A DNA stretch of 64,000 nt, taken from the NCBI GenBank assembly GCA_036874045.1, contig CM072336.1, positions 18,967,001 to 19,031,000 of the forward strand, written 5' to 3'. This DNA comes from Cymodocea nodosa (lineage: Eukaryota; Streptophyta; Magnoliopsida; Alismatales; Cymodoceaceae). The position numbers and the translations under genes are program-made. The notes under the pieces were generated by a model. That model saw only the letters and a list, made by a program, of their open reading frames with translations, did no database searches and was not told the DNA's origin. Below are positions 55,009 through 64,000 of this stretch, in pieces. The first letter of the stretch is position 1, and each line of letters opens with the position of its first letter.

Positions 55009-56392
55009 TGTTAGGATCGATAGGTTTGCCAGAGGAGGGGTGAATGGTGCTAATGTATAAATTTTACTTCTATATAAACTTGATTGATTGATTGTATAAA
55101 ATGAAATCAAAACAATAGAAAGAAATGCACAGAAGAGGATTTTTAGGTGGTTCACCAACTTGGCTAGTCCACCCCCAAGATTCACTTGGGCTTCACTAAG
55201 TATATGAGTACTTACAACACTTGCTTTCAAGTTGAAGCATGAACCAACACTTACAGCTTTCAAGTAGAAGCTCAACAACCAACCTTTCTTCGAGCTTTCA
55301 GGTTGAAGCTCTTAACCAACAGAGAGTTTTCAGGTTGAAACTCACAAACCAATAGCTTCGAACTTTTAATAGAGACTTTGAGCGTAGGGAGCTTTTGTGC
55401 TACAAAAGACTTGAGATTGTTTCTGAATGATGCAGACTTGAGTGTATCTCTGAATGTGTTTGTAGCTCATAGTATATGATAATCGTTGTCTTAGCTTTTC
55501 CATTACTTCTCATATTTATACCAAGAGGTATAACGATCATATTTTCTTCCAACGGATGTATTCTACCATATTTGCTAAGAAATCAGACCTAAATATGATA
55601 AGTTACTGTTCAGGGAGGTATTTCAAGATACCCTTCCGATTTCCTAGGTTTTTCAGAGGCTTAGCCATGTAACTCTTTGAAAATCAATAGTAACCTACCG
55701 AAAAGTCACTTAACTCTTTCTGCCATGTAGGATTTCAGATCATGCATATGAGCTATCATTTGATCGGATACTTGCAGCTGTAACTTACCGAACTGTTCTT
55801 TGACTATCAGATAGTTAGCTATAGTAACCCTCCGAAATCCTTCTTTAAGTTTTCGACTGCTTTCTTATTTCAGCACATGCATAATAGAATAACTTAAGTT
55901 TTAGATGGTTATAAATGTAACTCACCGAAATTCTTCAAATTTCAGATAGTTAGCTATAGTAACTTTCTGATTTTTCTTTTAAGCTTCAGTTTGGATTTCT
56001 GCACTAGGAAATTCAATGACTTAAGTTTCGGATAGTTAGCTACAGTAACCTTCCGAAACTTCTTGTATTTTGGATATATCTTTCTAACTCTTCGATTTTC
56101 CATACAACCATTTTTCTAACTGTCCAAAGGCCTTCTATTTTTGGATAGTTATACTTCTAACTATCTGATAGTGTTGCTACTACTTTAAACTGCCTTTCGG
56201 ATACTTAGGCCTGGTAACTCACCGAAAATATATCTCTTCCGGATAGTTAAGCCTGGTAACATTCCAATATCCTCTGAACTGTCTAAAACATCTTATTTGA
56301 CTTTTTCTCTTCTGCTGAACTATCTATATTGTGAAATACAATTTATTACCTCACATAGGTTTTTGCATTATTGAAACACAAGGGTCTTAACA
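55009..56392 (-). repeat. SirE 5' LTR
   Basis: On the minus strand it runs TGTTAAGACCCTTGTG...CGATCCTAACA (1384 bp). It carries many 'TTTCGGATAGTTA / taacttaccgaa' motifs (55600-56260). It has a donor-like GTAAGT at 55215-55210 and leader repeats of 'cttcaacctgaaagctc' (55220-55350). It matches 1-354 and is a shorter relative of the SirA LTRs. Confidence 0.9.
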
Positions 56393-56561
56393 GTTCCAAC
56401 TGGCAAGAATTGAATTAAGCCTTGAAACTCAAATAAATCTCTTATTTCCACTAAATTTTTGAATTTTATTGGATGAGCATGCAAAATCTGACATGTAATC
56501 AGATGATTGAATTTCTACAATGCTTTCTTTGATCTAAAATGAATTGAATTACCTTGAATGT
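56393..56561 (-). pseudogene. Scrap of Sirevirus third ORF (reverse)
   Basis: The minus strand reads IQGN.IHFRS..AL.KFNHLITCQILHAHPIKF and then a FEFQGL-like segment, colinear with SirB 49310-49480. It is cut by the SirE LTR at 56392 and by an Athila LTR end (TGTTTGG) at 56562. It is a remnant of a reverse Sirevirus into which SirE inserted. Confidence 0.8.
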
Positions 56562-56958
56562 TGTTTGGTTTTTGTTAACTTCTATTTAATTATGAAAAGT
56601 TAAATCTTAAACTTGCTTATATCAGTAAGTTCTTTTAGAAGTAAACAAACATCTTTCCACACAAATTAGATATTAATTCCAATTTGTATTTTTAACTGCA
56701 AGTGCATAGTGTATATTGTATTTGTGTGCAAGTACAGGTCCAACCCATAGGAATTGAGTAAGAAATGTGTACTGTTTCGATTTCTATATTGGAGTTTATG
56801 TGTTCAGTTAAGCACTCCGTTGAGTTACATTTAACTCAACGGACTTAGTTTGTGGAGTTATAGCTAACTCAACGAACTAACCTCGTGGACTTATAGTTAA
56901 CTCCACGAGCCTATCTTTCAAGTTAAATACTATTATTTATAGAGGAATTCGGCCAACT
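56562..56958 (-). repeat. Athila-like LTR fragment
   Basis: It starts TGTTTGG and carries the 'ctgcaagtgcatagtgta...gtgcaagtacaggt' block and clustered 'aactcaacggacttag' palindromes (56815-56910). The SirD LTR interrupts it at 56959, after 'aattcggccaact'. The uninterrupted sequence is visible at about 16910 and 32100. Confidence 0.85.
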
Positions 56959-58566
56959 TGTTGAGTATTTTGTTTTGATGATGTGTGCTGAATGAAAATA
57001 ATCATATTTGCTCAATTACTATTGCTTATGAAAAGAAATTAAAAACATCAATTAATACAGAAAAAGCTTACTAATATAAACACTTGTCTGTATTGGATCT
57101 GAAATTATACCGTTAAATAACTAGTCGTTTCATTACATTAATTTCTCATGTAACTAAAAGTTAAGTTAACGTGTGTTTTTTATTGAAAAGCATGATATGT
57201 TTTAAAGTTATTTCTTTTGTATCATGAATAGTGTAAGTTTAGACAACTCGTTAAGTTAGAGTGTTATTTGTATAGAGGTCACGTGAGAACTCATTGAGTT
57301 AGAGGCTTAAAGGTTAAAATAGGTCACGTGAGAACTCATTGAGTTAGTGAGTAAAAGAAGAGACGAACTCGTTAAGTTAGTGTTGTACACGTGGTGAAAT
57401 TATAAGTTACGAATGTTATATTGTATCACGTGAGGTGCACATGTTTAACTCGTTAAGTTAACATAACTAAACACGTTGAGTTGCTATATTGAACACTAAG
57501 GCAACACATTAGGTTAGCGTTATAAACTTAAGTTGTTATTTTTGCACGTGGTAAAATTCTTATTATAAAAACATTTGTTTATTACTGGTTCGTTGAGTTA
57601 TCTATAACACAACATAGTTGGTTAGTTGAGTTAGCGTAACACCATGGAGATAGTTCGTTGAGTTAGCTACAGTACTTGTCACATGAAATGGCACATGAGG
57701 AACTCGTTAAGTTAGAAACGTTAAGTTAATATCTACTTGTGTTACTCGTTTAGCTAACATTAAAGTAACGACTTCTTATTACACTTGATGAAAAAATTTT
57801 GGAAGAGAAAGTTTATTTTGCAAGAAATTTTTCAAAGATCCAAGATTGATGATTAAAGAAAATTTGAAATATAAACGTGGGTCAGAACGTGTGTGTTTCG
57901 ATGAAGGAAAAAGCAAAGACGTGAAGAAGTGGAAAACTGGTAGTGATTAAACATGGAGGATATGCATGAAATTAACATATAGTATAAAAGGCATAGAGAT
58001 CTCGTTGATCAAACTATCCCTGTACACTAAAAGAAAAATCTTTTCAAGTATCAAAAACACTCTTCGGGGAAAAGCTCTCAGGTGAAAAAAAATTCAGTGA
58101 AGCAGAAAAAGGTGAGATTTATGTCGCTGAAGATTTGAAGTATCAGTTGGAAGAAAGTTCAGTGAAGTAGAAAAAGGTAATATATACATCACTGAAGATT
58201 TAAAATATCAGAAGAAAGCAAATTTGGTGAAGCAGAGAAAGACAAGATATTCGTCACTAAAGAATTGCTGAAGAAGAAAAAGAAGAAGAAAGATCTCAAA
58301 TAGGGAGAAATGTTTTAAATTCCGCAAATTAGTTTTCTCTGTTTGTAGTTATGAAATTGTAAAGATGAAACATGGTATCAAAATATAATTGCATCTACAA
58401 TTTCTGAGGAGAATTGAATTGTATATTGTAATTGAAACCTTGAATAAAAATGATTTTATGAAAACAGTGTCTCGACTTGTTTTTAAGTATTGAAGTTTCA
58501 ATTATAATCGAAAAAAGTTGAAAAACACAATTCACCCCCCCTCTTGTGTAGCCATACGATCCTACA
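56959..58566 (+). repeat. SirD 5' LTR
   Basis: It runs TGTTGAG...GATCCTACA (1608 bp). The TATA box TATAAAAGG is at 57983-57991. CACGTG sites and 'ctcgttaagttag' repeats resemble SirB. The leader block 'gtgaagcagaaaaagg' is triplicated (58095-58240). Two of its copies carry donor-like AAAAAG|GTGAGA and AAAAAG|GTAATA. Confidence 0.92.
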
Positions 58567-58568
58567 AG

Positions 58569-58580
58569 TGGTATCAGAGC
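58569..58580 (+). other. Primer binding site, initiator-Met tRNA
   Basis: TGGTATCAGAGC, a perfect match, lies two bases after the LTR. Confidence 0.95.
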
Positions 58581-58765
58581 TGTGTTAATAATCTTTGATA
58601 TAAAATCAATACCAACTTATTTAATATCATTGCTTATTCTACCTTCCTTGTTTTTAAACAGAAATTAATATCTGAGCATACGTTTAACTTTCTTGATTTA
58701 AGGCTAAAATTGTTTTAAAGTTTTAGACTATGTAAAATCAAATAGGTTGAAAAATCTAAGGTAAG

Positions 58766-61028
58766 ATGGCTACTGGAAATGGTAATTTTTCTTTATATGA
58801 ATGCCAAAATCTTAATCGTCCTCCTTTATTTGATGAAATATATTTTGAATATTGGAAATATAGGATGACAGTTTTTCTTCAAAGTATAGATCATAAGTTG
58901 TGGTTCATGATTTTGAAACCATATACTCTGTTATCTACTCCTTATAATACTTGGATAATTACTGAAAAAGAAAATGAAACTCTGAATGCTAAGGGCTTAA
59001 ATATTTTATTTTGTGCATTGAGTTATGAACAGTTCAGTAAAGTGTCAGCATATAAATCAGCTTATGAGGTGTGGCATGCATTAGAAGTTTCACATGAAGG
59101 TACTTCTCAAGTTAAAGAGACTAAGATAAACATGTTGATTCATAAGTATGAACTCTTTAAGATGCATGAAGACGAAAGTATTTCTGAGATGTTTTCTAGA
59201 TTCCTTGATATCATAAACTCCTTAAAATGCTTAGGAAAGAATTTTGAACAGAAGGATTTGGTGAGGAAAATTCTTAGATCCCTAAGTTCTAAATGGTCTT
59301 AGAAAATAACATCAATTGAGGAATCACGAGATTTAAATGTTTATACCATAAATGAACTTATAGGAAACTTAACTGCTTATGAAGTTAAATTAAATGAATT
59401 ACTAAGTCAAAACAAACTAAAAATGAAGAAAGAAATAGCATTTGAAATTAATTCAGATTCTGATATATCTATTGATTCTGATGAGGATTTGATTTTGGTG
59501 ACTAGGAAATTCAAAAAGGCATGGAAAGCTAGGAAACAGCAAAGGAACAAAAATGATAAACCCTCAATGTCAAAATCACTGAATAACAAGAATTCTTCAT
59601 CCAGAAAGTATGTATGTTACAATTGCAAGAAGCCTGGACATCTTTCTCCAGATTGTCCTATAAGGAAAAATGAAAAGCATAGTAGGACAAATCAGAAGAA
59701 GATAGCTCAGAAAACTCAGAAAAAGTTTTACAAGAAAAAGGCTTTGAAGGTCACTTGGGATGACACATCTGAAGAGTCTGAATCTGAGGAATCATCATCA
59801 AAATCTTCACATTCAGAAGGAGAACCAGAGTTAGAAGACGTTGCTCATGTGTGCTTCATGGCAGATGAGTCTGAGGTAATATCTGATCTTGAAAGTTATT
59901 CAGATTTCAACTTTGATGAATTATTATGTGCTTATCATGCGTTATTACAAAAACTTAAAGTTTGTAAACTGGAAAATAAGAATATTAAAAAATCTTTATC
60001 CATTGTGGAAGAAGAAAATTGTTCCCTGTCTACTACTTTAGAAAAGTTTAAATGTGATAATGAAAATCATGCTAGAGATTTGCATAAATTTAGATTTAAT
60101 GAATGTGTCTTGCATGAACAAATACAGAATTCAAATGTTGAAAAATTAAAGATAGAGTTTGAAAATGAAATGTTGAGAAACAACATAAATGATCTTGAAT
60201 TAGAGATTGATAAATTAAAAATGAGAGAGCTAAATTTAAATTCTACCATTGAGAAATGGAATTTAAGTCACACTAAGTTAGACAAACTAACTAGTACCTC
60301 GGCAGTGTCATATAAATTTGGCTTAGGATTTGATTATCCTGAATATCTTGAATCTCAAGCCAATAAAGGATTTATTAGTTGTAGCTTAAGTAAATCTAAA
60401 GACTAAAATTCCTTTTATCATGAAACAAGGTAATAAATACGTAGAAGTAGGTAATTCAAGGGATGAATCATGTAGTAATAATAATATAAATCAATGTGAT
60501 TTGTCAAAATGTACTTCTAACATGATTATAAATGTTTCTAAAAATCTTGTTTCTTGTTCTAGAAATTCAATTACTAATGTTTCTAAAATTTTAGACAATT
60601 GTAGTAAATTGGAAATTCAGAAACCCAAGCATGTAATTCAAAACACTAGTGTTAGACCAATTACTCATTCTGCATGTTCTTTATCTGAAAATTTATGTGT
60701 AGAAAAAGATTTTGTATGTACTGAAAATTCAAATAAAAGTACAAAATCTTGGTATGAACTTACTGAAATATATGAGCATGACCAAAATAAATTAACATCT
60801 TATAAAAATCGGTTTGGTCTTGATTATACTACACCTGAAAACAAAAAGAATGATTATAAAAGCAATAATGCTATATGTAAGTATGATGCTAATGATAAGT
60901 CAATAGTACTTACAACAAATAAGAATGTAAATGATAATGTTAAACTGTTTTTAAACAAAAAGAAGAAATATGCATTTAATGAACTTGGTCCTCAACAACA
61001 TTGGGTACCAAGAAAAAGTTTTTCTTAA
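58766..61028 (+). pseudogene. gag: SirD gag, three lesions
   Basis: It is close to SirB gag throughout: the N-terminal domain (58766-59302), the CCHC knuckle CYNCKKPGHLSPDC (about 59615), ALKVTWDDTSEESES and the Asn-rich tail ending QQHWVPRKSFS at TAA 61026-61028. It is broken by TAG at 59300 (CAG in SirB), an ATG-to-ATA loss with a frame change near 59350-59420, and a one-base insertion near 60398. The stop is followed by TTTGTTTTGCAG. Confidence 0.92.
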
Positions 61029-61040
61029 TTTGTTTTGCAG

Positions 61041-61174
61041 GAGGAAACAACATCAAAATGGATCTTGGACAGTGGAGCGTCAAGTCACATGACTGGACAG
61101 AAAGTCTACTACAAAATTTTACAAATACCATGAATGGAAGTGTAACATTTGGAAACAAAAGCAAGGATAAAATT
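61041..61174 (+). pseudogene. SirD pol, protease start
   Basis: Six codons after the AG at 61039-61040 comes WILDSGASSHMTGQ (Trp codon at 61059). A small deletion after that block shifts the frame. The solo LTR inserts at 61175, and the aaatt at 61170-61174 corresponds to aaatc at 62859-62863. Confidence 0.88.
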
Positions 61175-62858
61175 TGTAGGATCGTATGGCTACACAAGGA
61201 GGGGGTGAATTGTGTTTTTTAACTTTTTCTGATTATAATTGAAACTTCAATACTTAAAAACAAGTCGAGACACTATTTTCATAAAATCATTTTTATTCAA
61301 GGTTTCAATTACAATATACAATTCAATTCTCCTCATAAATTGTAGATGCAATTATATTTCGATACCATGTTTCATCTATACAATTTCATAACTACAAACA
61401 GAGAAAACTAATTTTCAGAATTTAAAACATTTCTCCTTGTTTGAGATCTTTCTTCTTCTTTTTCTTCTTCAGCAATTCTTCAGTGACGAATATATTTTCT
61501 TTCTCTGCTTCACCAAATTTGCCTTCTTCTGATATTTTAAATCTTCAGTGACGTATATATTACCTTTTTCAGCTTCACTGAACTTTCTTTCAACTGATAC
61601 TTCAAATCTTCAACGACATAAATCTCACCTTTTTCTACTTCACTGAACTTTCTTTCCCCTGAGAGCTTTTCCCTAAAGAGTGTTTTTGATCCCTGAAAAG
61701 ATTTTTCTTTTGGTGTGTAGGGATAGTTTGATCAACGAGAACTCTATGCCTTTTATACTATATGTTAATTTCATGCATATCCTCTATGTTTAATCACTAC
61801 CAGTTTTCCACTTCTTCACGTCTTTGCTTTTTCCTTCATCGAAACACACACGTTCTGACCCACGTTTATATTTCAAATTTTCTTCAATCATCAATCTTGG
61901 ATCTTTGAAAAATTTCCTACAAAATAAACTTTCTCTTCCAAAATTTTTTCATCAAGTATAATAAGAAGTCGTTACTTTAATGTTAACTAAACGAGTAATA
62001 CAAGTAGATATTAACTTAACATTTCTAACTTAACGAGTTCCTCATGTGCCATTTCACGTGACAAGTATTGTAGCTAACTCAACGAACTAGCTTTGTGGTG
62101 TTAAGCTAACTCAACGAACCAGCTTCGTGGTGTTACGATAACTCAACGAACCAACTCCGTTGTGTTATAGATAACTCAACGAACCAATAATAAACAAATA
62201 TTTTTATAATAAGAATTTTACCACGTGCAAAAATAACAGCTTAAGTTTATAACGCTAACCTAACGCATTGCCTTAGTATTCAATATAGCAACTCAACGCG
62301 TTTAGTTATGTTAACTTAACGAGTTAAACATATACACCTCGCGTGATACAATATAACATTCGTAACTTATAATTTCACCACGTGTACAACACTAACTTAA
62401 CGAGTTCGTCTCTTCTTTTACTCACTGACTCAACGAGTTCTCACGTGACCTATTTTAACCTTTAAGCCTCTAACTCAACGAGTTCTCTCGTGACCTATTT
62501 TAACCTTTAAGCCTCTAACTCAACGAGTTCTCACGTGACTTTTATACAAATAACACTCTAACTTAACGAGTTGTCTAAACATGCATTGTTCATGATACAA
62601 AAGATGTAACTTTAAAACATATCATGCTTTTCAATAAAAAACACACGTTAACTTAACTTTTTGTAACATGAGAAATTAATGCAATGAAACGACTAGTTAT
62701 TTAATAGTATAATTTCAAATCCAATACAGACAAGTATTTATATCATTAAGCTTTTTCTGTATTAATTGATGTTTTTAATTTCTTTTCACAAGCAATAGTA
62801 ATTGAGCAAATATGATTATTTTCATTCAGCACACATCATCAAAACAAAATACTCAACA
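61175..62858 (-). repeat. Solo LTR of the SirB/SirD family inside SirD pol
   Basis: On the minus strand it runs TGTTGAGTATTTTG...GATCCTACA (1684 bp). The flanking 5 bp are aaatt and aaatc, a target duplication with one C-to-T change. The empty site reads 'aaaatcatag' in SirB (about 43530). No internal region is present, so it results from LTR-LTR recombination. Four tandem units of about 37 bp around 'taactcaacgaacc' lie at 62070-62190. Confidence 0.95.
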
Positions 62859-64000
62859 AAATCATAAGTATGGGTAATGTTCAAATAACTTCGACTTGTG
62901 TTATTTCGAATGTACTATATGTAGAAAACCTAGGATTTAATTTGTTGAGTGTTATAAAACTAACTGAGAATGGATATTATGTAGTGTTTGAAGATAATGT
63001 ATGCAAAATTATTGATAAAAATACAGATGAAATTAAGTTTATCGTTAAAAGAAAAGGTTCTATATGTATTTTATCTTTACCTTCTGGTGCAGTTGATTTA
63101 AATTCATGTTTGCTAACTGAAACTAGTGATGCATATCTGTGGCATAAAAGAATTGAGCATATAAATATGAAACTATTACATAAACTATCTAGAAAACATT
63201 TAGTGAGAGGTTTACCGAAGATTAAATACTCAAAGGACTTTATGTGTGATGCATGTGAGTTGGGTAAACTTCACAAAGACTCTTTTAAATCCAAAACTAA
63301 TATTTCAAGCAAGAGAGTCTTAGAACTTATACATATGGATCTATTTGGACCAACAAGAATCATGAGTCTTGGTGGTAAATAGTATGTATTTGTTTTAGTA
63401 GATGACTTCTCTAGATACACTTGGGTATATTTTCTAGCATCTAAGACAGAAGTTTTTGAAAAATTTAAAATGTTTTGCAATTTTGTTCAAAATGAACAAA
63501 GTGTCTCTATTGAAAAACTTAGGAGTGATCATGGTACTGAATTTGATAATGATCAAATGAATAATTATTGTATAGATCGTGACATTGATTATAGTTTTTA
63601 TTTTCCAAGAGCACCGTCTCAAAATGGTATTGTTGAGAGAAAGAATAGATCACTTCAAGAAATGGCCAAAACTATGTTGAATGAACATAAGTTACCTCAA
63701 AATCTTTGGGTTGAAGCAGTGAATACAGCTTGTTATGTTATTAATAGAAGTCACTTAAGACCTCGTGTTAATAAAACTCCTTATGAAATTATGTTTAATA
63801 GGGTTCCAAAAATTTCCTATATGAAACAATTTGGCTGCAAGTGTTTTATTCTTAATACTAGGATAAAAGGGATAAATTTCAAGCCAAAGCGGATGAAAGA
63901 ATTTTTGTAGGTTACTCTACTAGAAGTAAAGCCTATAGAGTATATAAGAAGACTTTTAGGACTATTGAAGAAACCCTCCATGTAAGCTTCAATGAAAATT
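62859..64000 (+). pseudogene. SirD pol, protease end to integrase (continues)
   Basis: It resumes with MGNVQITSTCVISNVLYVEN. It then has the integrase finger (WHKRIEHINMKLL...CDACELGK), the core (MDLFGPTRIMSLGGK, RSDHGTEFDN, NGIVERKNRSLQEM) and the C-terminal block (FGCKCFILNT). A TAG at 63380 falls at an Arg codon of SirB, and a deletion near 63863 shifts the frame. The window ends in the integrase-RT linker. Confidence 0.9.

Larger units (their letters stand above)
52753..56392 (-). mobile_element. SirE: 5' half of a Sirevirus (minus strand)
   Basis: On the minus strand: LTR (56392-55009), Met-tRNA primer site, gag (54957-53404), protease and the first part of integrase, cut at about 52753. 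It belongs to the SirA family (same gag N-terminus and protease blocks) but has a shorter LTR. RT, RNase H and the 3' LTR are absent. Its LTR edge at 56392 lies inside another Sirevirus third-ORF scrap, which points to insertion followed by deletion. Confidence 0.88.
56959..64000 (+). mobile_element. SirD: Sirevirus of the SirB family, running off the window
   Basis: LTR 56959-58566, Met-tRNA primer site, gag 58766-61028 and pol from 61041 to beyond 64000. The pol is split by a reverse solo LTR of the same family at 61175-62858. It inserted into an Athila-like LTR. It is very similar to SirB at the DNA level in gag and pol but has more lesions. Confidence 0.93.

Noticed and set aside
1-64000. 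tRNA, rRNA or other structural RNA genes
   Set aside because: Only the primer binding sites complementary to tRNA 3' ends were found. I saw no cloverleaf-compatible box A/box B pairs or rRNA cores by eye.

Overview
The window is plant nuclear DNA, probably from a dicot with a large, AT-rich, retrotransposon-filled genome. I find no host single-copy gene, rRNA, tRNA or CRISPR. Essentially all 64 kb is a nest of LTR retrotransposons from two superfamilies, named here for convenience. (1) Ty1/copia elements of the Sirevirus type (initiator-Met-tRNA primer site, LTRs of 1.2-1.8 kb, gag-pol, then an extra ORF): SirC (1740-16518, broken), SirA (21735-30502, complete but decayed), SirB (39328-52343, complete, almost intact), SirE (52753-56392, minus strand, 5' half only), SirD (56959-end, running off the window), plus fragments. 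(2) A Ty3/gypsy, Athila-like family with a gag but no pol in the copies seen here, which carries a captured plant F-box gene where retroviruses have env: AthF (6386-11872, plus), Ath1 (16519-31500, minus) and Ath2 (31731-39327, minus), plus pieces at 1301-1739, 52344-52752 and 56562-56958.

Layout. 1-1739: LTR tail, reverse pol fragment, Athila LTR fragment. 1740-16518: SirC, split by AthF. 16519-31500: Ath1, split by SirA, which is flanked by a clean 5-bp target duplication. 31500-31730: scrap of a Sirevirus third ORF. 31731-39327: Ath2, with a seemingly perfect 677-bp tandem duplication in gag. 39328-52343: SirB, lying between two Athila leader copies in opposite orientation. 52344-56958: Athila leader, half SirE, third-ORF scrap and Athila LTR scrap. 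56959-64000: SirD, with a reverse solo LTR (61175-62858) inside its pol.

Two expression architectures stand out. In the Athila-like family a splice donor upstream of gag and an acceptor just upstream of the F-box exon mirror retroviral env splicing. The AthF copy has exactly that intron missing, as if a spliced RNA had been reverse transcribed. In all five Sirevirus copies the pol reading frame keeps its register to a TTTGYAG/TTGCAG acceptor-like site after the gag stop, but not to the gag stop itself. Conserved GTAAGT-type donors sit in several of the LTR leaders, so pol may be made from a spliced RNA. The two superfamilies also share about 1 kb of non-coding sequence and recurrent palindromic motifs.

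Most coding regions are broken by TGG-to-TAG/TGA and CAA/CAG-to-TAA/TAG changes, the pattern expected from deamination of methylated cytosine. Coordinates of element edges inside degraded junctions are approximate (about 5-20 bp), except where terminal TG...CA and target duplications are described. Identities were judged by eye.
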